From: an uncultured SAR86 cluster bacterium
GTDB lineage: Bacteria; Pseudomonadota; Gammaproteobacteria; Magnimaribacterales; D2472
Assembly: GCA_902511425.1 (NCBI GenBank)
Contig: CABXFE010000007.1
Span: forward strand, 1 to 39,230
Length of the DNA: 39,230 nt
Reading direction: 5' to 3'
The notes below the pieces were generated by a model. That model saw only the letters and a list, made by a program, of their open reading frames with translations, did no database searches and was not told the origin of the DNA. Both the position numbers and the translations under genes were made by a program. Below are positions 1 to 7,140 of the stretch, one piece after another; within the stretch, counting starts at the first letter, position 1; the number at the start of each line of letters is the position of its first letter.

Positions 1-180
1 AGTTTGTCTTATTTCTTGATTTTCAAGAATATCTACATATGAGAACTCTGCACCGCAATCAATCAATGATTGAATCGTCTTCGCTGAAAAGCCACACTTA
101 GGCTCATAAGGAGAGCCTTTCATATAAATTAAAATCTTATTTTCTTTAATTTGATCTTTAATTTTTTCTTCAATAGACAT
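1..180 (-). CDS. grxD: Monothiol glutaredoxin GrxD, N-terminal part (cut by window edge)
   Basis: The first 60 residues can be read on the minus strand from ATG at 180-178. They contain YMKGSPYEPKCGFS, which matches the monothiol glutaredoxin signature (usually MKGTP..PxCGFS). The single active-site Cys is followed by Gly-Phe-Ser. GrxD-type proteins bind a [2Fe-2S] cluster with glutathione and deliver or store Fe-S clusters in the cytoplasm. The start codon overlaps the stop of the upstream pdxJ-like gene by one base (TAATG), so translation is probably coupled and this is the last gene visible of the kstD operon. Fe-S delivery would suit the Rieske and radical-SAM enzymes in this window, but GrxD is a general housekeeping protein. 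The C-terminal half lies outside the window. Confidence 0.9.
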   Translation of the reverse strand, partial: MSIEEKIKDQIKENKILIYMKGSPYEPKCGFSAKTIQSLIDCGAEFSYVDILENQEIRQT

Positions 181-935
181 TAGTTTTTCCTAGCAGATTT
201 AATGTATTTTATTATGGTGTCAGCGAAACCAAATTTCAATGCATCTGTAATAATTGCATGACCAATTGAGACTTCATCAATTGATCCACATTCCATTAAA
301 TGGGGAAGATTTTGTAAATTTAAATCATGTCCAGCATTAATGCCTAGGTTCATTTGATAAGCAGTATTTATACAATCAGTAATTTCATTTTTGCATATTT
401 CAAAGTTTGTTAGATCTTCATCTGCTAAGTAATTAGCAAATGGGCCTGTGTATATTTCAATTCTATCAAAACCAATTTCTGATGCGTATTTAACCGAGTT
501 GATATTTGCATCTATGAATAGGCTTGTTCTGATATTAAAACCTTTTAAAGAATCAAGGAAAAGCTGCAATTGATCGTTATGAAAACCTGGTTGCCATCCA
601 TGATCAGACGTGATTTGCTTAAGATCATCCGGGACTAGAGTAACTTGATTAGGAGACGCTTGAATGCATAGCTCTTTGAAACCAATAAAATCTCCATCAG
701 GCAGGGAAAATGGATTGCCCTCTAAATTAAATTCAATATCATGATTTTTACAAATTTTAGAAATTGAAATAGCATCTTCAGAAGTTGCGTGTCGATGATC
801 TGGTCTTGGATGAAGGGTTAAACCATCAACCCCGAGGTCGATACATTGCTCTGCATAATCAATTAATGAAGGTGTATTATTGCCTCTAGAGTTTCTAATT
901 AAAGCAATTTTATTTAAATTGACGCTTAAATTCAT
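180..935 (-). CDS. pdxJ: Pyridoxine 5'-phosphate synthase PdxJ, Bacteroidota-like variant
   Basis: This 251-residue protein should condense 1-deoxyxylulose 5-phosphate with 3-amino-2-oxopropyl phosphate to give pyridoxine 5'-phosphate (vitamin B6 synthesis, TIM barrel, cytoplasm). Visible family motifs are HPRPDHRH, FNLEGNPF, VPDD...SDHGW, YTGPFA, AGHDLNLQNL and SIGHAI. The N-terminus reads SVNLNKIALIRNSRGN instead of the usual proteobacterial VNIDHVATLRNARG. As I remember it, the N-K version together with HPRPDxRH and AGHDL is typical of Bacteroidota PdxJ, so this copy may have been transferred or belong to a divergent class. It lies 14 bases after the ketosteroid isomerase gene and overlaps grxD by one base. 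An AAAGGA ribosome-binding site precedes the ATG. Confidence 0.88.
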   Translation of the reverse strand: MNLSVNLNKIALIRNSRGNNTPSLIDYAEQCIDLGVDGLTLHPRPDHRHATSEDAISISKICKNHDIEFNLEGNPFSLPDGDFIGFKELCIQASPNQVTLVPDDLKQITSDHGWQPGFHNDQLQLFLDSLKGFNIRTSLFIDANINSVKYASEIGFDRIEIYTGPFANYLADEDLTNFEICKNEITDCINTAYQMNLGINAGHDLNLQNLPHLMECGSIDEVSIGHAIITDALKFGFADTIIKYIKSARKN

Positions 936-949
936 AAAAGATTAATCCT

Positions 950-1378
950 TTAGCCCCTATCTTTAAAATCCTCAACATTAATCTCAATTGTATTAACATT
1001 TTTAGGCTGGGAGATTGAAGATTCGTCCCAAAAAGCTCTGCCGCTGGTAATCTTTCCTCTTTCGTCGACAACAAAGTGGTCTACTATAGATATATCCATT
1101 CCTGAATTGTCATTTATATTTCTTACTTCCATGACAGCTTTTAAAATTCCTTCATTTGAGCAAACTACAGTTTCAACATTGGTTGGAGTTATTTGCATTC
1201 CTTCGCTGTGACCAAAGTCCCAAAAAGCACATATCGCTTCAATTCCGTTGCATGGATCTGCACCTACAGGATCCTCAAATACAGCCTCATCATCCCAAAG
1301 GCTTTTAAATAAATCTTTATCATTATTCTTGTAAGCTAAAACATAGTTATCCAATGCAGACTGAACCATCTCTTTCAT
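950..1378 (-). CDS. Ketosteroid isomerase-like protein (NTF2 fold) with intact catalytic triad
   Basis: A 142-residue NTF2/SnoaL-fold protein that resembles bacterial delta5-3-ketosteroid isomerase (KSI) closely enough to align by eye. KSI Tyr14, Asp38 and Asp99 correspond to Tyr12 (in LDNYVLAY), Asp36 (in FEDPVG) and Asp100 (in SIVDHFVV). The spacing is the same and the following G(I/T)EAI..F(W/Y) and (R)A(L/F)(F/W).E elements also match. The family moves the double bond of a delta5-3-ketosteroid into conjugation at C4 via a dienolate. It sits in a run of genes with a KstD-like dehydrogenase, which would act on the resulting delta4-3-ketosteroid. An AGGAGC ribosome-binding site precedes the ATG. 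The fold is used by many enzymes, so the steroid substrate is inferred from residues plus neighbours. Confidence 0.75.
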   Translation of the reverse strand: MKEMVQSALDNYVLAYKNNDKDLFKSLWDDEAVFEDPVGADPCNGIEAICAFWDFGHSEGMQITPTNVETVVCSNEGILKAVMEVRNINDNSGMDISIVDHFVVDERGKITSGRAFWDESSISQPKNVNTIEINVEDFKDRG

Positions 1379-1386
1379 ACTTGCTC

Positions 1387-1872
1387 CTATTTTTGAATTC
1401 CCTTTTCTTTTAAAAGGATTGTTGTAAATTTATCATCAGGATTTATTGGTGATACCTGTTCCCATATACGATCGTATTCTGAGTGTTGAATCAACCATTG
1501 ATCATTCACTTTAATATATTTATCTTCATAAAGGGCTGTACCTTGGGTAACACTACCCAAATCAAAATTGTAAAAAATATCTTGTAGATACCATTTACCT
1601 TGGGCTTCTGCTTCAGATAGTATTTCTATTTCAGGATGATGGGCGGTATGCATGGCAGCTGTCTGATTATGAAAGGCGTATTTAAGACTTTCCTTGATAG
1701 TTTCTTTTCCTTCAGATTCCCATCTGTATGTACCACCTCGATAATCGATGGTTATATCTTTTGAAAAAACATTATCTAATAAATCAAAATCGGCCATATC
1801 AATCGCTCTAAAATATCTATGCTTAAGGTTTTTAATCTCCTCAATGTCAATTAATTTTTGTAATTTATCCAT
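1387..1872 (-). CDS. SnoaL_4 / BaiE-like steroid dehydratase candidate
   Basis: A 161-residue SnoaL_4 protein that I can align along most of its length with BaiE, the bile-acid 7-alpha-dehydratase of intestinal clostridia. Shared elements include IEEIKNLKHRYFRAID, MHTAHHPEI, GKWYLQD and Y.DKY.K..(G/D)QW. BaiE residues Tyr30, Asp35, His83 and Asp106 correspond to Tyr20, Asp25, His75 and Asp98 here, so the active site looks complete. A related fold serves as hydroxysteroid dehydratase (Hsh2) in aerobic bile-salt-degrading proteobacteria. The likely role is removal of water from a hydroxylated ring after oxidation by KstD and the SDR. It lies 7 bases after the SDR and 8 before the isomerase. A GAGGTAGAAGG ribosome-binding site is present. 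The substrate is not provable from sequence. Confidence 0.68.
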   Translation of the reverse strand: MDKLQKLIDIEEIKNLKHRYFRAIDMADFDLLDNVFSKDITIDYRGGTYRWESEGKETIKESLKYAFHNQTAAMHTAHHPEIEILSEAEAQGKWYLQDIFYNFDLGSVTQGTALYEDKYIKVNDQWLIQHSEYDRIWEQVSPINPDDKFTTILLKEKGIQK

Positions 1873-1879
1873 ATGCCTT

Positions 1880-2632
1880 CTACCTCAGAAATGCTTGGCC
1901 GCCATCAAGCATGATGGTAGATCCAGTAATATAATTCATGCCATCAGACAGTATGTGGCAAACAGCTTCACCTATGTCATCTTTGCAATCACCTACCCTA
2001 CCTAGTGGAATAGTTTTAAGAAATTCATTTGCCTCATCAGGATATTCATTCATCCACCAATCCATACCAGTTGATTTTGCTAGAGGCATTATGCAATTAA
2101 CTAAAATATTATCTGGACCCCACTCAACTGCAGCTGCCCTCGACAACGATCGAATTGATTCCTTAACGGCCGCATAAGCTCCATACGAACCTGAATCCGG
2201 TCTTAATGCTGAGGAGCTAGCTAGATTAATAATTTTTCCGTCTCCTTTAAGATGCGGGTAACAAGCTTTCATAAAACGGAATGTAGCTAAGGGACCAGAA
2301 TTCCAACCATCAATAAATGATTCATCCGTTACATCAAGAATATTCCCCAGTGGTACTTCTTGTGCATTATTCACTAAAATATTTAAAGAGTTAAATTTTG
2401 AAAGACTGATCTTAATTGAGTTATTAATTGATTCAATGTTCTTAACGTCGCACTCAACAGCAAGTGCCGAACCACCCTTTTGATTGATATCATTAGCAAC
2501 AGCTTCAACTTTTGAAAAAGTTCTTCCAACCAAGCAAACGTTTGCACCATATGATGCAAGAGCTCTAGCTATACCCTCCCCAACACCCTGACCCGAGCCT
2601 GTAATTAAAGCTGTTTTGTTGGAAAAATCCAT
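1880..2632 (-). CDS. Short-chain dehydrogenase/reductase (hydroxysteroid dehydrogenase candidate)
   Basis: A classical SDR of 250 residues. The cofactor motif is TGSGQGVG at the N-terminus and the catalytic pair is in SYGAYAAVKES (Tyr-x-x-x-Lys), with the catalytic Ser in LASSSA. The structural NNAG motif is changed to NNAQ. I chose ATG 2632, two bases after the kstD stop; a longer frame starts at 2743 inside kstD but would add 37 residues unlike any SDR N-terminus. The C-terminal ITGSTIMLDGGQ is typical. In this operon (kstD, SDR, BaiE-like, KSI) an NAD(P)-dependent oxidation or reduction of a hydroxyl or keto group on the same ring system is the simplest role. SDR substrate cannot be read from sequence. 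Confidence 0.85.
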   Translation of the reverse strand: MDFSNKTALITGSGQGVGEGIARALASYGANVCLVGRTFSKVEAVANDINQKGGSALAVECDVKNIESINNSIKISLSKFNSLNILVNNAQEVPLGNILDVTDESFIDGWNSGPLATFRFMKACYPHLKGDGKIINLASSSALRPDSGSYGAYAAVKESIRSLSRAAAVEWGPDNILVNCIMPLAKSTGMDWWMNEYPDEANEFLKTIPLGRVGDCKDDIGEAVCHILSDGMNYITGSTIMLDGGQAFLR

Positions 2633-2634
2633 AT

Positions 2635-4344
2635 TTAGAAGTTTGAGCCGGTAATGTCTTTTGCTGCCAAGTAACCAAAAGTCATAGCAGGACCTAAGGT
2701 TGAGCCAGGACCAGGGTATGTCGGTAGCAAAGCAGTAGAGCAATTACCACAAGCATAAAGACCCGGTATAGCTTTCCCTTCTTTATTGAGAACTCTTGCA
2801 TTTGTATCTATTACTAAACCGCCCGCTGTTCCCATTTCGCCTGGATATAAAACCATGCAATAAAAGGGGCCTGTCTGAAGAGGAGCAAGACATGGATTTG
2901 GGGTAACGGATGGATCACCATAATACCTATCATAGACACTATCACCTCGATGCAGATCAAGATCTTTACCCGTTGCTGCATAAGAGTTAACTTTTGCTTG
3001 AGTTGCCAAAAGCCCATTCACATCTATTCCAGCAACTTCAGCCAATTCTTCCAATGTTTCGCCCTTTGATAAGAAAGACGGGGTCCACCATTCTTTGGGA
3101 ACAGCTGAATCAGGCTGCATGGATGATTGAAGAAGAGGTCCACATGGACGATTTTTTCTAAATGAACTATCAAAGACCATATAGCAAGGAGCGCATGGAT
3201 TTCCCTCTGCATATTTATCAAACATATCATTTACAAAACTGACATAATTTTGAGATTCATTAGAAAATCTTTCACCATTCTTATTAACGGTAAAATTTCC
3301 TGGCATTGATTTGTCTACCATTGAAAGCCATCCTTTATCTTGTCCTGGTACTTTCATAACTGTGGACCACCAACCTGTATCCATTTGATGTGTATCAGCC
3401 CCTAATTTTAAGGCAGCCTTAAGTGCATCTCCTGTATTGTAGGTATTTGCAGCGCTCCACTCTATGTTTGTGGGTTTTGGTAAATATTGATCTCTTAAGC
3501 CTTGATCCTTTTCGAATCCACCAGATGCAAGAATTACTCCTTTTTTAGCCTTAATATTTATTTCACCATTATTTTTAGTAGCTTTAATACCAATAACTGC
3601 TCCATTTTCATTAATCAGATCGGTCATTGCTGTCTCTGTCCATAAATCAACATTTCTATCTTTTAAAGATAAAATTAATCTAGCAACACCTGCATTACCC
3701 ATAGTAAGCCGTCTATCTTTCCAACCCCATCTCAATCTCATGGGTATATCTAAAATATATTTAGTAAATAGTTTCGCAAATAATGATTTCCATCCAGGCA
3801 ATGCACCAAGTAGAAGTTGACCCTCAACCTGGGTAAAGTTCATATTAATTGGGCCCATGGTGAATGCAGTTTGAGGGTGCTGCTCTCTCAATTTTTTAAG
3901 ATCATCACCAAGTTCAGTTCCTTTAATTGGTTCGGGCTCCATTGATCTATTGCCTGCTTTACCACCAGGGTTATCTGGAAAGTAATCTGGGTAATGTTGC
4001 AAGTTCCTATATTTAACCTGCGTATTTTCATGAAGATAATCAATCATTTTTGGACCTTCAGAAAGGTAAGTTTCAACGAGCTCATCTTTAATTTTACCTT
4101 CAGGTGAAACGCTATTTATATAATCTCTTGCATCTTGATCAGAATCATCAACATTTTCAGCTTTTGCATACCTATTGTTTGGAATCCATACGCCTCCACC
4201 TGATGTAGCAGAAGTTCCACCAAATTGAGTGCTTTTTTCAATTACCAACGTTTTAGCACCACCGTCGTGACTGCATATAGCAGATGTTAAGGCTCCATTA
4301 CCAGAACCAATCACAACTACATCAAATTCATAATCCCATTTCAT
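2635..4344 (-). CDS. KstD-like FAD 3-ketosteroid delta1-dehydrogenase
   Basis: A 569-residue FAD-binding_2 flavoprotein. The dinucleotide motif GSGNGA is at residues 13-18, followed by VIEK, GGTSATSGGGVWIP, and late in the protein GTAGGL, IPGLYACGN and YPGPGSTLGPAMTFGYLAA. The last three are hallmarks of the 3-ketosteroid delta1-dehydrogenase family, including the usual length of 510-570. The family removes trans-axial hydrogens from C1 and C2 of a 3-ketosteroid, passing electrons to FAD. No signal peptide is visible. It is the first gene of the minus-strand operon ending in grxD and is divergent from the flavin oxidoreductase at 4517 across a 172-base promoter region. Relatives such as delta4-5-alpha-dehydrogenase and fumarate reductase-like enzymes are possible; KstD is favoured by the KSI neighbour. 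Confidence 0.8.
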   Translation of the reverse strand: MKWDYEFDVVVIGSGNGALTSAICSHDGGAKTLVIEKSTQFGGTSATSGGGVWIPNNRYAKAENVDDSDQDARDYINSVSPEGKIKDELVETYLSEGPKMIDYLHENTQVKYRNLQHYPDYFPDNPGGKAGNRSMEPEPIKGTELGDDLKKLREQHPQTAFTMGPINMNFTQVEGQLLLGALPGWKSLFAKLFTKYILDIPMRLRWGWKDRRLTMGNAGVARLILSLKDRNVDLWTETAMTDLINENGAVIGIKATKNNGEINIKAKKGVILASGGFEKDQGLRDQYLPKPTNIEWSAANTYNTGDALKAALKLGADTHQMDTGWWSTVMKVPGQDKGWLSMVDKSMPGNFTVNKNGERFSNESQNYVSFVNDMFDKYAEGNPCAPCYMVFDSSFRKNRPCGPLLQSSMQPDSAVPKEWWTPSFLSKGETLEELAEVAGIDVNGLLATQAKVNSYAATGKDLDLHRGDSVYDRYYGDPSVTPNPCLAPLQTGPFYCMVLYPGEMGTAGGLVIDTNARVLNKEGKAIPGLYACGNCSTALLPTYPGPGSTLGPAMTFGYLAAKDITGSNF

Positions 4345-4435
4345 AATAATTTTTTTAATTTTCTTTAAATTGTAACCAATTCACTATAACCCATAGGGTA
4401 TTTTTTAAAAAATATTCATATATCTTTATTGTTAT

Positions 4436-4451
4436 TGACAAAATTTTGTCA
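4436..4451. promoter_or_regulatory. Perfect 16-bp palindrome in the divergent kstD / flavin oxidoreductase promoter region
   Basis: TGACAAAATTTTGTCA is a perfect inverted repeat with 8-base arms and no spacer. It lies about 90 bases before the kstD start and 65 before the start at 4517, in the only sizeable gap between the two divergent units. Its symmetry and length suit a dimeric repressor of the TetR or MarR type, but no regulator gene is present in the window. It also contains a TTGACA-like -35 element on each strand, so part of the match may reflect promoter sequence. Confidence 0.4.
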
Positions 4452-4483
4452 GTTGATACTCCCAAATTATTTTCATTAATGTC

Positions 4484-4510
4484 TATAATCTAATTTTATA
4501 GATTTAAAAT
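4484..4510 (+). promoter_or_regulatory. Possible -10 elements upstream of the flavin oxidoreductase gene
   Basis: TATAAT occurs at 4484-4489, which would give a leader of about 20 bases. A second hexamer, TAAAAT at 4505-4510, is exactly six bases before the ATG at 4517 and would produce a leaderless transcript. No clear -35 is correctly spaced for either, and no strong Shine-Dalgarno sequence precedes the gene. Confidence 0.3.
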
Positions 4511-4516
4511 GATTAG

Positions 4517-5647
4517 ATGAAAACTGACATATGTAAAAAACTTGGAATTGAATACCCTATATTTGCTTTTACTCATTGCAGGGATGTTGTTGTTGCAGTT
4601 AGTAAAGCTGGTGGAATTGGGGTGCTCGGTGCTGTGGGCTACTCACCGGAACAATTGAAGGAAGAGCTTGATTGGATTGATGAGCATATAGGAGAGTATC
4701 CATATGGTGTCGATACAGTAATTCCTCAAAAGTATGAAGGAATGGATGAAAAAGATCCTGAGCAATTATTAGAATCTTTACAAAAAATGATACCTGATGG
4801 TCATAGAGAATTTGTTGAAGAACTTTTATCAGATAACGGGGTACCTAAAGCCCCAGAAACTAATGGTCCTAAGGGAGGCCTCTTAGGTTGGACAGAGGCA
4901 ACAGCTGAACCTCAAATTGATGAAGCATTAAAACATCCAAACGTAAAATTAATTGCCAACGCCTTAGGAACTCCTCCAGCAGATATGATTAAAAAAATTC
5001 AAGATAAAGGAGTTTTAATTGGGGCCTTATGTGGAAAAATTAAACAAGCCGTTGCTCACAAAGAAGCTGGATTAGATTTTATAATAGCTCAAGGTGGTGA
5101 AGGTGGTGGTCATACAGGTGAGATAGGTAGTATTGTCTTATGGCCTCAAATTATTGATGCAGTAGATGGTTTACCTGTATTAGCTGCAGGAGGCATTGGA
5201 AGCGGCCGTCAAATGGCTGCAGCAATGTCTACTGGAGCACAAGGTGTTTGGTGTGGTTCATTATGGCTTGCTGTAGAGGAAGCTGCTGCTCAACCAGCTG
5301 AAAAAGACTCTTATTTAAATGCAACCAGTGAAGATACAATTAGAAGCAAAGCTTGGACCGGAAAGCCTGCAAGAATGCTGAAAAATAAATGGACTGAAGC
5401 ATGGGAAAATCCTGAAAATCCTGATCCTTTACCTATGCCACTTCAAGGAATGATCACTTTTGACGCCATGAGACGCACCTCTATGTATGCTGGCTCTGGG
5501 AGCACTCAAGATGTTTCGTTTAATGCTGCTGGACAAGTTATCGGGCAGGTCAAACAAATTGAATCTGTAAAAGATGTTATTTATAGAATTATTAATGAGT
5601 ATCTTGATTCTGTTGAGCGATTAAACTCTCTGCTACCAAAAGAATAA
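4517..5647 (+). CDS. NAD(P)H-dependent flavin oxidoreductase (nitronate monooxygenase / IpdC-type fold)
   Basis: A 376-residue FMN-binding TIM-barrel protein of the 2-nitropropane dioxygenase family. Visible elements are YPIFAFTHC at the N-terminus, SKAGGIGVLGA, AQGGEGGGHTGEIGS (phosphate/FMN loop with the family His) and LAAGGIGSGRQMAAAMSTGAQGV. The QGGEGGGHTG stretch also occurs in IpdC of the mycobacterial KstR2 regulon, which acts on steroid C/D-ring CoA thioesters. Many mycobacterial homologues begin with a nearly identical YPIFAF segment. Beside KstD a redox role in ring degradation is more attractive than nitroalkane detoxification, but the family does not allow a firm call. The small membrane protein gene starts 9 bases downstream. 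Confidence 0.8.
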   Translation: MKTDICKKLGIEYPIFAFTHCRDVVVAVSKAGGIGVLGAVGYSPEQLKEELDWIDEHIGEYPYGVDTVIPQKYEGMDEKDPEQLLESLQKMIPDGHREFVEELLSDNGVPKAPETNGPKGGLLGWTEATAEPQIDEALKHPNVKLIANALGTPPADMIKKIQDKGVLIGALCGKIKQAVAHKEAGLDFIIAQGGEGGGHTGEIGSIVLWPQIIDAVDGLPVLAAGGIGSGRQMAAAMSTGAQGVWCGSLWLAVEEAAAQPAEKDSYLNATSEDTIRSKAWTGKPARMLKNKWTEAWENPENPDPLPMPLQGMITFDAMRRTSMYAGSGSTQDVSFNAAGQVIGQVKQIESVKDVIYRIINEYLDSVERLNSLLPKE

Positions 5648-5656
5648 TTTTTATTA

Positions 5657-5839
5657 ATGCTTGAAAGTCTCTTTTCTGAGCTCAATAACTTGCTGTGGGG
5701 TCTTGGTATAGTTTCTTTTTCTATAGTTGGATTGTTGATATTACCAAAAAAATTTTCAGATAAACTCGGTCAGCACCCTCTAATTTTAGTGATTATGTTT
5801 TTTTCAATTCTATATTTAGTAATAAAAATATTTAACTAA
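5657..5839 (+). CDS. Small two-helix membrane protein, unknown function
   Basis: A 60-residue frame starting 9 bases after the flavin oxidoreductase stop. Two hydrophobic stretches are visible, about residues 13-30 and 42-58, separated by a short basic loop (PKKFSDKLGQHP). This charge pattern suggests a helical hairpin in the inner membrane. I do not recognise a family. The frame ends by overlapping the tail of the convergent M20 hydrolase gene by four bases. The ribosome-binding site is weak. It could be a real co-transcribed small protein or a chance frame; the membrane-like composition favours the former. Confidence 0.45.
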   Translation: MLESLFSELNNLLWGLGIVSFSIVGLLILPKKFSDKLGQHPLILVIMFFSILYLVIKIFN

Positions 5840-7137
5840 TTAATTGAATTGAAATCAGCTGAAAAGTCCTCGACTAAATTAATAAATGCTTTTACTCCAT
5901 TAGATAAAGCAGAATCATCAACATAAAAGTATGGCGAATGATTTGTTGGGCTATCCTCGTCTCCAGGCGCATTAACTCCCAAGAAAAAGAATAAGCCTGG
6001 AACTTGTTTAGCAAAAAATGAAAAATCCTCAGCACCAGTCCTGGGAACTCTTGCCTCAAAAAAATCTCCATCAGCAGCTTCGCTCAAAGAAGCAGAATAT
6101 TTAGTAGCAAGCTCTTCATCATTAACAGTTACAGGATAACCCCCATATACTTGAAATTCTGCAACAGCCTTGGCGTGATGAGCAGCAGCTACATTTTCAG
6201 CAATAAGCTTAATCTCATCTCGTATTTGAGCGGCATAAGAATCTTTGAATGTTCTAATAGTGCCTTCCAAGAATGCTGTTGAGGGAATGATATTATTTCT
6301 TGTACCTGCTTTCATAATGCCAACTGTAACCACTGCTTGACTATCTAAGAGATTTAACCTTCTGCTAACAATAGTCTGGAGTGTTGTTGCTATATCGGAT
6401 GCTGCAATAATTGGATCTACGCCACTCCAGGGCCTTGAACCATGTGTTTGCTTGCCTTGTACAGTAATTCTGAAAGCTTCTGCTGAAGCCATAATTGGCC
6501 CAGGCTTTGTCCAAATTTGACCATTTTTAAAGTTTGATACGTGCAGTCCAAAGATAGCATCAGGCTTTTCAATCTCAAAAAGACCCTGTTTAAGCATTAG
6601 CTCTGCACCACCCTCTTCTCCCTCAGGAGCACCTTCTTCGGCAGGCTGAAAAATTAGTAAAATGTCACCATTTAACTTATCTGTATTTCTAGATAGGAAG
6701 CTAGCAACCCCAAGTAATACTGCTATATGCGCATCATGACCACATGCATGCATAACTCCAACTTCATTTTCTTGATAACTAGTTTTCACTTTTGAGGAAA
6801 ATGGGAGATTGAGCTTTTCGGTAACTGGTAAACCATCAATATCAGCCCTAAGTGCAATTAATGGACCAGGATTTTGCCCCCTAATAAATGCGGTTACCCC
6901 AGTAATGCCAAAGTCTGTATTTGGTTCAAGACCCATCTCAGTTAATGCTTCAACAATAGATTTTTGAGTTTTATATTCTCTGTTTGAAAGTTCGGGATAC
7001 TGATGAAAATGATGTCTCCAATCAGTGACCTTTGTCATGACTCCTTGCAAGTCTCTATCCAACTGAGATTTTAAGTCATCAGCTCCAATAGGATTTATCA
7101 AAATGAATAATACAAATAACTGAATTAATTTTTTCAT
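5836..7137 (-). CDS. Exported M20D metallo-amidohydrolase (hippurate / IAA-amino acid hydrolase type)
   Basis: A 433-residue M20D hydrolase with an N-terminal signal peptide (KK followed by LIQLFVLFILIN, cleavage near IGA-DD), so it is probably periplasmic. Motifs in order: RHHFHQYPELS near 41-51, LRADIDGLPV near 97-105, MHACGHDAH at 129-137 (Cys132, His134 metal ligands), QPAEEGAPEGEEGG from 164 (Glu167-Glu168), PRTGAEDFSFF and NHSPYFYVDD near the C-terminus. The family cleaves amide bonds of N-acyl or aryl-acyl amino acids using a di-metal site. An AAGAGGA ribosome-binding site sits in the end of the DUF1295 gene, whose stop is 3 bases upstream. It therefore seems to be the last gene of the F420 operon, although its role there is unclear. 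Confidence 0.9.
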   Translation of the reverse strand: MKKLIQLFVLFILINPIGADDLKSQLDRDLQGVMTKVTDWRHHFHQYPELSNREYKTQKSIVEALTEMGLEPNTDFGITGVTAFIRGQNPGPLIALRADIDGLPVTEKLNLPFSSKVKTSYQENEVGVMHACGHDAHIAVLLGVASFLSRNTDKLNGDILLIFQPAEEGAPEGEEGGAELMLKQGLFEIEKPDAIFGLHVSNFKNGQIWTKPGPIMASAEAFRITVQGKQTHGSRPWSGVDPIIAASDIATTLQTIVSRRLNLLDSQAVVTVGIMKAGTRNNIIPSTAFLEGTIRTFKDSYAAQIRDEIKLIAENVAAAHHAKAVAEFQVYGGYPVTVNDEELATKYSASLSEAADGDFFEARVPRTGAEDFSFFAKQVPGLFFFLGVNAPGDEDSPTNHSPYFYVDDSALSNGVKAFINLVEDFSADFNSIN

Positions 7138-7140
7138 CGT

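Noticed and set aside
2633-2743. Longer N-terminus for the SDR gene at 1880
   Set aside because: The extra 37 residues overlap kstD in another frame and do not resemble an SDR start; ATG 2632 lies directly before the cofactor-binding motif and 2 bases after the kstD stop.
4517-5647. Calling the flavoprotein a simple nitronate monooxygenase
   Set aside because: The fold is shared by several reductases and isomerases; steroid-linked context and the QGGEGGGHTG segment make a specific nitronate function unproven.
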